In this document: positions 26,594 to 36,103 of the stretch, one piece after another | Position numbering within the stretch: position 1 is the first letter of the stretch | How the letters are laid out: every line of letters begins with the position of its first letter | Assembly: GCF_001039355.2 (NCBI RefSeq) | Contig: NW_019775404.1 | Coordinates: 337,968-401,967 of the forward strand | From: Lingula anatina | Taxonomy: Eukaryota > Brachiopoda > Lingulata > Lingulida > Lingulidae | Direction of reading: 5' to 3' | Length of the DNA stretch: 64,000 bases | Position numbers and translations under genes: made by a program | Notes under the pieces: model-generated | What the model was told of the DNA's origin: nothing | Seen by the model: the letters and a program-made list of their open reading frames with translations, nothing else | Database searches by the model: none

Positions 26594-29500
26594 ATGGCGG
26601 GTATGACGAGCACAGACCTCTTGGAAGCAGAGCTGGAAGAAAATGCTATCTACAAAAAGTTGCTGATGGAGGTGATTGTCGACCGTCTTATATTCTTTCC
26701 GAACTAGAATCCAAGATAGATCTTTGATCCTAGTTCCAAATAATTTTAAGTATGACTGGTAATTATAATGATGTTGACATTAATTATAAAATGTTGACAT
26801 GAGCGTTTAATTGATCCAAGCCAGGATTTTGAACCCATTATAAGTCCATGAATCACTTTTTGTTAAACTTATTTGAGGACACTTAAATATCGATATATTG
26901 AGAGATAAATGGCCTTTATCAATATTGTAAAAACTAATGACATTCACCATCCCCTTTTCATCCTCGGTATTGCTCGAGCCATCTTGACACAATTTGAAAA
27001 TAAGGCGGTTTGAACATACCGTGTAGCCCAAAGAGCGCATTCTCAACGATTTAAGCCAGGCTTTACAAAGCCGGTGACCTAAAAATGGCGGACGTACATG
27101 AAAGAAAAACCGCCTAATCTTTTAATAGTCTCTCCGCCTCCCCACACGTCGTCCCTGCGGGGTACAGTAATTAAATCTCGGCTCCGTTCGCCATGCGGAA
27201 GCCACCTGAGAAATATTAAGTGCGCATGCTCATCAGTTAAACTCGTGGTGAAGAAAGCATGGCGGCTGAAGGCGATCGAAGGAAAAAGCTCTTCTGTTCT
27301 ATTATCTTTGAAAACAGAGACGAAAAAGGAATAATTTGGCCCGTAGAGCAGCAATGAATCGACTATCTACGGAGATAATATCACCAGAGATATTCACGGA
27401 AATATTAATGTTCGGAGCCGAGATTTAATTACTGTACCATGCAGGGACGACGTGTGGGGAGGCGTGTGAGAGGCGGAGAGACTATTAAAAGATTAGGCGG
27501 TTTTTTTTTCATGTACATCCCCCCTTTTTAGGTCACCCGCCTTGTAAAACCCGGCTTAATTCGTTGAGAAAGCGCTCTAAGGTCTTATCACATCCAGAAG
27601 TTGAGTCAGTGGAATGAATGGGGTATCTAGAAAACCCGCGCTTAAAAGGGCAACTCCATGGGATTTTGCCACCAGTTAATTGTTAGAGGCTCTATCCACG
27701 TATCTGACAATCCCCACAGTCATACGCATGTCCTGTAAAGATAAGTATATTTTCCAATTCAGACTCTAAAGACAGTTTATACCTCATGTCTCTTTTGTCT
27801 TCCCAGCCTCCTCAAATAGCCACTGCCAGCTTGCAAAGCCTATATTTAATATGGCACAGGGCTGTGATACAAAACAACCTACCATTTTCTTGTGTGAAAA
27901 TAAGGCAATGAGCTGACAACCAATGTTTTCAATAATAATCGGCTTGTCAAATTAAGGTATTAGATTAAAAAAGGAATAAAACATCAAATCCAAGTGCAAA
28001 GATGGGTCAAGCAATTGCTTTTTACCCCAGAAAAATTCATTTTGACAAGAAAAGCCCATGGAGTTTCCATGGAGTTTTTGGTTATCTTTGCTTTTTCCAA
28101 AATTATTACAGAGATACATGTATGGCAAGAGTCAGAAATGGAAGACTTACAAGTAAATGGTTGGAAAGAGGGGGGAGAGGTTTTTTACCCCTAGAAAATT
28201 AATTTAATGTGAATTTTTGGGAAAACCTGGCGTGGAAGGCTTTAAATGTATAAATTCAGCATTTCATGGGAATTTAATTTTTTGTATTGTTTTCTTATCC
28301 ATGCAGGCAGCAGCTCAGAACAGCGGGCTACAACAGCAAACTCCACACTTTAAAACTGTGATACCAAAACCAGGTGAGGGAACCAGCATATTTCTTCACA
28401 TTTTACAAAGTGTGAAAGAAACTCATGAAATCGATGACATAGCAAGAGCCTTTTTTCAAATTTGATTGAGCTCTATAGAATAGAAAAGAATAGAATGCTG
28501 TTGCTGACATTCTTAAAGTTTACTCAATACATGCACTAGTAGCAATGACATCCTATAGAATTTATGTAATAAATTTCAAATAAAATTGTCCATTTTATTT
28601 TTAGGTCTAACACAAGGAAAAAAGCCTTATGCTATTTCCTCCCCACCACCCTCAACATAATAAATAAACAAAATAAATAAAAGGTAAATAGGTAAATAAA
28701 TCATTGCAAGTGTAGCACAATTTTTGTAAATTTTTTCAAACTGTCCAACAAATATCATTGGTTCTATTACTAATATTTAATGCAGTACGAAAACAAATGT
28801 ATGTTTATGAATATTTTATTTCAGGTTTTTGTCTCAAGACAAAAACTGACAAGGAAGAAAAAGTATTCATCAACGTGTGTTCCTCAGAAACTGTAAGTTG
28901 TTAATATATATAACATAATAGGGTTATGTACCAGGATGTATTTCTAAAAATGCTCATATTTACTTTACATAAATTCCAAAAGGTAAAGGTGTCTGAATAC
29001 CTACACTGTATATTGAGTTCTCAATGAAATACTTTGACTTATTACAGCACACAAACAACAAAGTGTTGCTTTGAGATTGTTGACTTGAAAATTGGAAGTT
29101 GCATTCTGTATATTTCGTTTCTCTGAAATGCCTTGAATTTCTAGCTTCCGAAACCAAAAGACATAACAGAAGAAGATCTCATAAAAGTTTTGGAATCCGA
29201 GGATCCAACTGCATTTAGGGTGCCTATGAGTCTTGGAGAGCCTCATGCAGAGATTGACAAGTGTGAGTATTTAATGGCATTATATGGAAGAAAAATGTGG
29301 TCAGTTATAAGACAGTTGCCTTTTTGCTCTGAAATGATATGTGATATTTAAAGAAACTAGATTCGACTAGGATTGGAAGGTATGTATTTTACTGACGTTT
29401 TTGTGTGTGTGTGCATATATACACATTTATGTAAATTATACTCTTTCTTTCTATTTTAGCTGGGAAGGGCTGCACTGCGTATGATGTTATTATACACCCA

Positions 29501-31841
29501 GACTTCTTGGAGAAATGTAAACAGAGCGAACTCTTTGTGAAATTCCTAATCACCATTTCAATTGAAGGCCTTGAAGAAAAATACAGCATGTTATTGGATA
29601 GAAGTATGTTACTAAAACAATGTGCTCATGATTTGGGGTTATATACTTGTGTATAAGTAACTTGGTTTCTTTGAAAAATAAACCTGTGTACTCTGACTTG
29701 AACTGCAAGGTACAACTTTGGTTGGTTTTTTGCTAGGATTGAGTAATAGATTTTAAAATTACTTGGAATATCTTGATTTTTTCAATTTTTTTTTTCACCA
29801 GTGGTTAGGGCACCATTAATAATTATCATATTTTGGAATATGAAATGAAGTAATGTTGTGATAGTTGAGATTCAGTACATCACCTGAAAAAGCTGTCTTT
29901 GATATTCTCAATCACTTTGCAGTGTCAAATGTAATGTTTTGTATGCTGTAAATTTGTTATTTCAGATTACACTATGCTGAAAAATAGGAAATTTCTTGGC
30001 ACTCTCCCTGAACAGAATATAAGAACCCAGTCCAAGCCCTTAATCATGGAAATGGGAAGGTGAACATTTCACATTAATTTACTTTAAAACACGAGAGAGA
30101 TTAAAATTTTGCCTTTTGATCAGTTAATTCAGACCCTTAAAGTCATAATAACTCTTCATTTTGGCCAAAAATTGGATTTTCCTGGAGTAAACGGCAATTT
30201 TCCCGTACTTACCAATGGTCAGCGACCCCATTCCTGCATTCAAAGTTAATCCAGGTTTTTTTTCCTAAACGTACAGTTTTTTGTTAAAATCTCTTAAGAG
30301 ATTTTAACTGACGGAGCTCTCTCTGACATCGCATAGTCACTGTTGACCTACTTAAAACCGCGGGAAAAGCAGACAACAACAACACTATATAAGATTCATG
30401 AGATTTATTCGTCTTTTTGTTAAAAAATACATTAATGTCCACAATGTGTGCCATTCTGGGCTTTTCGTTATCCGACGCACTGTACAAAAACTCGCAACTT
30501 ACGTCTGCGTCTGCATTAATGTGTTTGGCGCCATATGTTATTTTGGTCTCGAATGAACGCGAGAATCCGCGTGACACCATTACGTCATTAGCAACGAATG
30601 CCTTGATGACCGTGAAGAAAAGCATCGAAAGCCCTATTGACAAGCACAGATTTTAGTTTTACTACAATAACGGCCGTTTTAGTGGTAAAATATAATAGAA
30701 TATATTTCCATGCGTTGTTTACAATGTATTTCATGCGGAATTTTGAATCTCAAAGGAAGAGTTATTATTGCTTTAAAATATCAATCTGATGAAAAAAGCT
30801 TTTCTACTAAAGATTAGCATTAAATCATATATGAGTAGATGTATGTATTCCATAGCTTTCATAAACAATCTGCTTTTGCAAATTAGAATTATTGTCATAT
30901 TTTCATTGTCATTTTACAGTGCTGGAGCTTCAGCACCAGGGAAACCTCTTATATCAGAGGTCTCAAGTTTTAATAGTCAGGCAACGAAGCCCAAGTAAGT
31001 CTTAGTTGCAACTTGAAAGGTTACTTTCTGTCAGAAATGATGGTCATACATCTTGATATATAATCACGTTTGCCATTTCTTAAATTCTTAAAATAGCTCA
31101 AACAGCCAGTGGCTTGAATAGCATGTGATAAGTTGGTGTCATAGATAGAATTTCAAGGTTCTTTTTTTCTTTAGAGGAGAGGAACCAAAGTACACAATTG
31201 TTCAAGAACCCCCCGATGGGCACCCAGAGTTTCTTGTTGCTGAGATACAACTTCCTAAAGTGGTGTGTATTTTGATATTTTGTATTTCTATCAAAAGAAT
31301 TGAAGGAATTTTTCCCTTTCCCAAATGAATAGATTAAGTGAGATTGACAAAAAATAAAGCAGCATGTACTGTATATCATTAGATTTGCTAAATTAACCAG
31401 TCTTTAAATAAAAGTGCTTGTTCAAAACTGTTCAATTTTTCCAGAAAACAGCAAAGAGTTTGACATTAGATTTGGGTGAAGATAGAATTTTCCTTCAGAC
31501 ACGATCAGACATTTATTTACTGGACATCTATTTACCTTTCAATTTAATACAAGATGAATGTGGGGCACAGTTTAATAGACAGACAAAGGTAAGGTTTCTT
31601 AATAAGATTCACTTGAGGAATGCAAGAGGCTTGAAAGTGGAAAAGAAAAACAACATTACATGTAATAATAATGATAATAACAAACTATAATGATGGTACT
31701 GTATGGATTTATTTCTTTGTTTAATTTCATGTTTGTCATGTTTATGTGCTAAGAATGAATTTAAAGTTATATAAGAAATTGTTTTCTATTTGAAAATAGG
31801 TGCTGACACTGACAATGCCTGTTGTTCTTCCATGCAGCTGA
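26594..31841 (+). CDS. PIH1D1: PIH1D1, R2TP co-chaperone subunit, complete, 305 aa
   Basis: Exons: 26594-26671, 28307-28373, 28825-28892, 29145-29262, 29460-29603, 29966-30059, 30920-30994, 31175-31262, 31445-31588, 31800-31841. Phases match throughout and give 305 residues (human 290). PIH1D1 is the adaptor of the R2TP complex (RUVBL1, RUVBL2, RPAP3), which works with HSP90 to assemble snoRNPs, RNA polymerase II and PIKK kinases. The PIH domain spans about 46-190 and includes GFCLKTKTD, EEKVFINV, RVPMSLGEPHAE and GCTAYDV. K53 and K61 align with human K57 and K64, which hold the phosphorylated acidic (DpSDD) motif of TEL2. A CS-like C-terminal domain covers about 215-303 (EFLVAEIQLPK, then LDLGEDRIFL). 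The exon 1 donor (GTGATT) is weak, so the end of exon 1 is the least certain border. Intron 1 holds a foldback element and intron 6 a TTAA transposon. Confidence 0.93.
27031..27578. mobile_element. Foldback (long inverted repeat) element in PIH1D1 intron 1
   Basis: The left arm (about 27031-27185) and right arm (about 27417-27578) are inverted copies, beginning AGAGCGC, passing CTCAACGA and TTAAGCC, and ending near AATCTCGGCTCCG. They flank about 230 bp of unrelated centre. The right arm has an extra internal duplication near CCTCCCCACACG. There is no transposase. This is a non-autonomous foldback or MITE-like element; no clear target-site duplication was seen, so the class is unknown. Confidence 0.75.
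30141..30772. mobile_element. 632 bp TTAA-flanked (piggyBac-like) non-autonomous transposon, absent from copy B
   Basis: TTAA at 30137-30140 and 30773-30776 flank the element. Terminal inverted repeats: left AGTCATAATAACTCTTCATT, right (reversed) AGCAATAATAACTCTTCCTT. In copy B the same place (about 37100) has a single TTAA and no element, which is the expected empty site. Inside lies a perfect 26-bp palindrome at 30283-30308 (arm GTTAAAATCTCTT). An open frame on the minus strand (ATG 30625 to 30284, 113 codons) shows no transposase similarity and is probably chance. Confidence 0.85.
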
Positions 31842-32804
31842 TACATTTAGTAACCGGTTCATGGCCACTCTTGTTTATTTAATTTTCATTTATATTTATT
31901 TTTTAAAGGAAAAAATGAAAAAGGGCATTATTATTTTTAATGTCACTTTAATATGCATGTTGAACATCATTAGGAATTTATCTCATCAGTGAAATAATTT
32001 GATGTATGGGTAGGTGAACAGGTTGGAGAATACTACTGTGGAAGATAATTTGTTCTATGGTTTTTGGGATGTAGTATTAAAACAAAGCAAGTTTATGTGT
32101 TAATGAATATCATGGACTTAAATGCGTCATTGTCATTTTCAAGTTAAATGCGTCATTGTCATTTTCAAGTTGTAAAAATTGTATTAATGTGGGAAGGGTT
32201 TTCATGGTGAGCAACGGGAATGAATTTTGTATATCACTGATGAAATTAAAATGATTTGGAACATTGTTTCAAAGTATTGAAAACTAATCAAGATTTCTGT
32301 TTTCATGAAGTGTCTTTGATACTTATATATACATATTCATAAATGACAGAAAATTGAATTTTCTGAAAAGAAATATAAAAAATAAAAAAATTTTGAAATT
32401 CAGAAATAAATGCCTTTGCTTTTTTCTATTGTCAGGATTTAATTTAGTTTAAAAAATAAGATCAGGTCGGAATTGTTGAATGATAGACTTGTTAGAAAAT
32501 TCCTATAATTTTATTTCCAAAAGAAAAAAAAATGGCAGATTAACACTTACAATTACCGAAAGTGAATTGAACACGATGATTTTTTGAAAACGAGAGTACA
32601 CGAAGACCTATCTCTTGAACCCACTCCAAAGGGGGCGGGGGGGGGGGTTCAACTCCCAAACCGCAAGTACGTTGAGTAAGCGAATAATTATGGCATTTTT
32701 GCCTTTTTTACACAGTGCATTTACTTTCTTCGCCCCAAATGTTCCACAGTTGCTGCGTTTACATGTACCTCCTATTTTACTGCTAGTGTGCTCACGTGCT
32801 AGTA
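31842..32804. other. PIH1D1 3' UTR and PIH1D1-XBP1 intergenic DNA
   Basis: AT-rich and without ORFs of note. It contains a 26-bp tandem duplication around 32119-32170 (unit containing GCGTCATTGTCATTTTCAAG) that is also present in copy B, and a poly-G tract at about 32630-32650. Confidence 0.6.
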
Positions 32805-33074
32805 CAGTGACGGATGAAGGGGGGGTCCTGACCTCCCCCCTTTTGATTTCTGAAAAAAAAATACGTATGGTCCACTCTTGAAATTAGAATTTTGACTAGC
32901 TGTCTCATACATGTAGTTCTAAACCAAATGGCACCGTTCGCTCTCTAAAATACCAAATTTTCGGGGTCCTTTAGCAGGCCCGAACCCCACGCCAAGGGGA
33001 GGGGGGATTGGAAGAGTCGGCTTCGTATCCGCGGGCTGCCCCCCCCCTCCCCCCTCTTCCTGGATCCGCCCCTG
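32805..33074. mobile_element. hAT-like MITE, CAGTG...CGGATCC family, copy 1
   Basis: The left end is CAGTGACGGATGAAGG; the right end, read inverted, is CAGGGGCGGATCCAGG. A 5-bp direct repeat TAGTA flanks it (32800-32804 and 33075-33079). Related copies are at 47925-48197 (inverted) and 57095-57247 (truncated). CAGGGGCGGATCCAG ends are typical of hAT-type MITEs in invertebrates; the assignment is inference. Confidence 0.65.
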
Positions 33075-33305
33075 TAGTACATGTACAGATCTAGCAAATG
33101 CCACTAATATTGCAGCATACCGGAAATAGTAAGTCACTAAATTGTATGTTTTGAATTTCGTATGATGAAATGTACGAAATTTTTGCAAAGAGAATTATTC
33201 GACGGAACACGAAATAATACATGTAATACGCTCCAGCGTGGCAGGTTATTTGTTTTTGGTCATACGCTATTTTTAGAAAGGAGACCTTGCATCAGAAATA
33301 GTCAG

Positions 33306-33366
33306 CCAATCAGCTGGTGATAGTCTGACGTCAATTGCACCTGACGACCAATAAGAAATCGACACG
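33306..33366 (+). promoter_or_regulatory. XBP1 promoter: two CCAAT boxes, CRE and ERSE-like element
   Basis: CCAAT at 33306-33310, a palindromic CRE TGACGTCA at 33326-33333, and a second CCAAT at 33348-33352 followed after exactly nine bases by ACACG (33362-33366). The ER stress element is CCAAT-N9-CCACG, so this differs at one base. The cluster is kept in copy B. ERSEs bind NF-Y plus ATF6/XBP1 and drive XBP1 itself in vertebrates; use here is inference. Confidence 0.5.
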
Positions 33367-33412
33367 ACCGTCAGTAGCGAGAGTTATAGGAGAGAGAAAA
33401 GCTGTGTTAGGG

Positions 33413-33504
33413 ATGTAGAAGTTTACAACTCCGATTTTGATGACCTACAATCGGTTAATCAAATTTGTATGTGTTCTGCACTGATACTAAGAGTACGAAA
33501 ATGA
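33413..33504 (+). promoter_or_regulatory. Upstream ORFs in the XBP1 leader
   Basis: Three upstream ATGs precede the main start. ATG-TAG at 33413-33418 is a minimal start-stop. A 14-codon uORF runs 33440-33484. An 11-codon uORF runs 33469-33504, and its TGA overlaps the main ATG (ATGA at 33501-33504). All three are kept in copy B. Whether they lie in the mRNA depends on the unknown transcription start. Confidence 0.5.
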
Positions 33505-35152
33505 CTTCATTGGGACGGAGAACGATTTTGATCACCACTGTGCCACAGAAACCCACTAGCCCGGTGGTGATGGAGGTCCCGGCCCATGTTGTGGAGGATG
33601 AGCCCCTGGAGCCGGGGCGAAAAAGACGAAGACTCACGCATCTCACACAAGAGGAGAAGATGCTGAGAAGGTAAAACATCTTGCACTGTTAATTGAATGT
33701 TACAAATATTTTTTTCTTGGCATTTCATTTTAGAACCACGCTTGAAGTTGAAGACCAAAAATGCATTTACCATATGGAACATTCCAGAATGGAATGTTAC
33801 CCGGAAGTTTATATGTCTAATATGACATTTGTAGATTTCTGCAATATTATAAGATATGATAAAGTTAAAATTTGAAATTAAGTTTCTGATGAAAGGTTAA
33901 TCAATTAAGTTTTGTTTCATCTGGTCACTTGTCATGTAATTAAAAGATTTGAATTAGATTTACTTCATTACTGTCTTTCTCTTTCATATTCGCTTCTCAT
34001 TAGTTTTTCCCAGAAAAGCAATTCACATATTTAAACATCTGTCTTGCAGAAAATTAAAAAACAGAGTAGCAGCCCAAACAGCTCGAGACAGAAAGAAAGC
34101 AAGAATGTCAGACCTTGAAGCAGAATTGAATACAATGGAAAGAGAAAATAAAAGACTACAGGCAGAAAATATTTCATTAAGACAAAAATCCAATGCACTT
34201 TTTCAAGAAAATCAGCAGCTAAAAGAACGTCTTGGACAGAATCCAGAAGGTGTTGTCATCCTAAAGAAAGAACATTCATCCCCTGAGTCCGCAGCACTCA
34301 ACCTTCCTCAGCAGCAGGAAAAGATGATTGCTCTTTCTCTATTGATGACGCACTTAGTTGCCTGTCTAATGACGTGGAAGTAAGTATTTCTTTATAATAA
34401 GTTAGAGACGTGTTCTTGTTTTAAAGTAACCTCAAGTAGATAATATTACAGCAGAAGAAGCATTCTTTAAACTTGTATTTTAGATTGAGGGTCTGTGCAA
34501 ACAAAATATTTGCATCCAAGAATGCATGTATTTAAAACAACGTGTATGTTTTTTCCAGTATGATTTTCTTGGATTGCTCCAACAACTACAGAAGGAAACG
34601 AGTGATGAGCCAACAGAAGAGCCTGCTACAGACAGCACACAGCAACACATTCCCCTGCAAACAGCCCCTACTAACATGGTGGGGCCCACAACAGAAGAGC
34701 TGGAATCCATCAATGAACTCATAAAATTTGATCATGAGTATTTCAAAGTTGATAAGAAAGAAGTGGTGCAACACAAACCATCCACATGTGCAGGTCATCT
34801 GCAACAACAGACCATCCCAGTAAACACGAAATTGAACACTGAGGACACCACAATGTCTGCTGCTCTTGAAGATTTGGACCAGATCTTGAAAAGCAGCCTG
34901 GCTGGATTGGAGCCCTCTGTGCCAAACCAGTCTTTTGTTTCTAAGGACAATGTAGTTGCAATAGATACTTCACTATATGAAGAGAATGATGGGAAAATCA
35001 AAGGGGAGACAGTCAGCGACTCTGGCTACAGTGATATGAGTGATGTTGGATCTCCTGCTAGTAGCTGTGGGTCTCCAGATAGTGACTATTCCTCGGGACT
35101 AGATGAAATCTGGGAAGACTCTTTTACTGAGCTTTTCCCTTCATTGTTGTAA
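33501..35152 (+). CDS. XBP1: XBP1, unfolded-protein-response bZIP factor (copy A); encodes XBP1u and XBP1s
   Basis: Exons 33501-33670, 34050-34379 and 34559-35152. The bZIP region starts at the exon 1/2 border: KLKNRVAAQTARDRKKARM, with the NxxAAxxxR signature N61, A64, A65, R69, then zipper positions L79, M86, L93, L100, L107, L114. With the 20-nt IRE1 intron (34295-34314) kept, the frame runs through a hydrophobic stretch (149-166) into exon 3 and stops at 34724: XBP1u, 221 aa. With it removed, the frame shifts to the long exon 3 frame and stops at 35152: XBP1s, 357 aa (human 261 and 376). The XBP1s-only part has family motifs LESINELIKFDHEY, DSGYSDMSD and the end IWEDSFTELFPSLL. XBP1s activates ER chaperone, ERAD and lipid genes; XBP1u is short-lived and holds its mRNA at the ER. 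It converges with an unknown minus-strand gene. Confidence 0.97.
34284..34320 (+). promoter_or_regulatory. IRE1 unconventional-splicing double hairpin, 20-nt intron 34295-34314 (copy A)
   Basis: Two perfect 5-bp stems carry the 7-nt IRE1 loops. Site 1: TGAGT, loop CCGCAGC, ACTCA, cut between G34294 and C34295. Site 2: TTCCT, loop CAGCAGC, AGGAA, cut between G34314 and C34315. Both loops fit the CNGCAGC consensus. Removing 20 nt shifts the frame by the same amount (2 mod 3) as the 26-nt vertebrate intron. A GT-AG border is absent, as expected for IRE1/RtcB processing. Confidence 0.95.
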
Positions 35153-35326
35153 GGGTTTAGACCTTTACTTAAAAAAAAAAAGACTTAAAGCTTTCAATTA
35201 TGTATATAGTAAATGTCTAATACAGAATTCGAGAGAAAATAATTAAATTTGCATTTATTTAATATATTTTGGTGGGAAGCAGGTTGCCCCCTTGTACATA
35301 TTTATTGTTTCAATATTGTCCTTAGA

Positions 35327-35361
35327 AATAAAAATGTTAAATTCTATTTTTTTCTTTTATT
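35327..35361. terminator. Facing poly(A) signals of XBP1 and the convergent gene
   Basis: AATAAA on the plus strand at 35327-35332 lies 175 bp after the XBP1 stop. AATAAA on the minus strand (TTTATT at 35356-35361) lies about 60 bp after the stop of the convergent gene. The two 3' ends probably meet or overlap. The same pair is kept in copy B. Confidence 0.6.
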
Positions 35362-35421
35362 AATCTTGAACGATTTTTAACATGGAAGTAGTTTTTCCGA
35401 AAGTTTATGGTAAAAGGAACG

Positions 35422-35677
35422 TTAGTCCTGCTGGCCCTTTGTCCCTTGAACTTTGGGAAGTTGCTGCTCGTCCGGTCTTCCACCTGAAAATGCACAAAAA
35501 GGATGTAACGTGCTGTCTATGTTAATTCATTTCGCTGCATACTTTGTTGATATTTTGGCTAATAATTTACTTTGTGATAACTTTTAGTTGACCTAAAAAC
35601 TACCTTCATCTTCCTCTTCTTCGCCACATTCCCACAAAGTAGATATACTTGGCGTCACAGAGCACCTACGCCTCGTC
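35422..35677 (-). CDS. Unknown gene, last two exons (copy A)
   Basis: Exon 35604-35677 (acceptor side CGTCTCAG, donor GTAGTT) joins exon 35422-35483 (acceptor TTTTCAG) in phase 1 and ends at TAA 35422. The tail contains RRRCSVTPSISTLWECG, a run of acidic residues, then about 20 residues ending KGQQD. The basic-Ser-Thr-Pro cluster looks like a phosphorylated or docking motif, but I do not recognise the family. Copy A stops before further exons. The gene is tail to tail with XBP1, 270 bp between stops. In human the tail-to-tail neighbour of XBP1 is CCDC117, but I see no clear similarity to it. Confidence 0.6.
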
Positions 35678-35855
35678 CTGAGACGAAAAAAAATGCGTAA
35701 GATAACTTGATAAATTAATACGCCATAATTTCAATAATGGATCCCAAAAACTGTTTAGTGTCAAATGACTGTCATTTTGTCGAAAGTGCCCATCAGAAAT
35801 ATTAAAATCTAAGTTATCAATTTAATGCGCTCTTTCGTTTCCACGTTGCATATAA

Positions 35856-35952
35856 GGCCACACTTTTTTAATTTTATGGATGACATCCCGCGCGCGCACG
35901 GATTTTCGCCCGTTCTAAAAAAAAAAAAAAAAAAGCCCCCCCCCCCAGCNTA
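35856..35952. other. Assembly joint with poly-A, poly-C and n at 35950
   Basis: About 95 bp absent from copy B, including a CGCGCGCG tract, 18 As and about 14 Cs, ending in one n. After it the sequence jumps back to the PIH1D1 intron 3 sequence already seen at 28994. Confidence 0.8.
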
Positions 35953-36103
35953 TGAATACCTACGCCGTATATTGAGTTCTCAATGAAATACTTTGACTTA
36001 TTACAGCACACAAACAACAAAGTGTTGCTTTGAGATTGTTGACTTGAAAATTGGAAGTTGCATTCTGTATATTTCCTTTCTCTGAAATGCCTTGAATTTC
36101 TAG

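Larger units (their letters stand above)
28994..35855. repeat. Copy A of the 6-7 kb duplicated segment (PIH1D1 3' part, XBP1, 3' tail of unknown gene)
   Basis: It matches 35953-42236 throughout, introns and intergenic DNA included, with scattered differences. Copy A is about 0.6 kb longer because of a transposon at 30141-30772. After 35855 it runs into about 95 bp of unrelated sequence with poly-A and poly-C and ends at the n at 35950. Read as one of two haplotypes. Confidence 0.85.

Noticed and set aside
30284-30625. 113-codon minus-strand ORF inside the TTAA element, as a transposase or new gene
   Set aside because: No transposase motif, absent from copy B with the whole element, and the element is too short to be autonomous. 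Probably chance.
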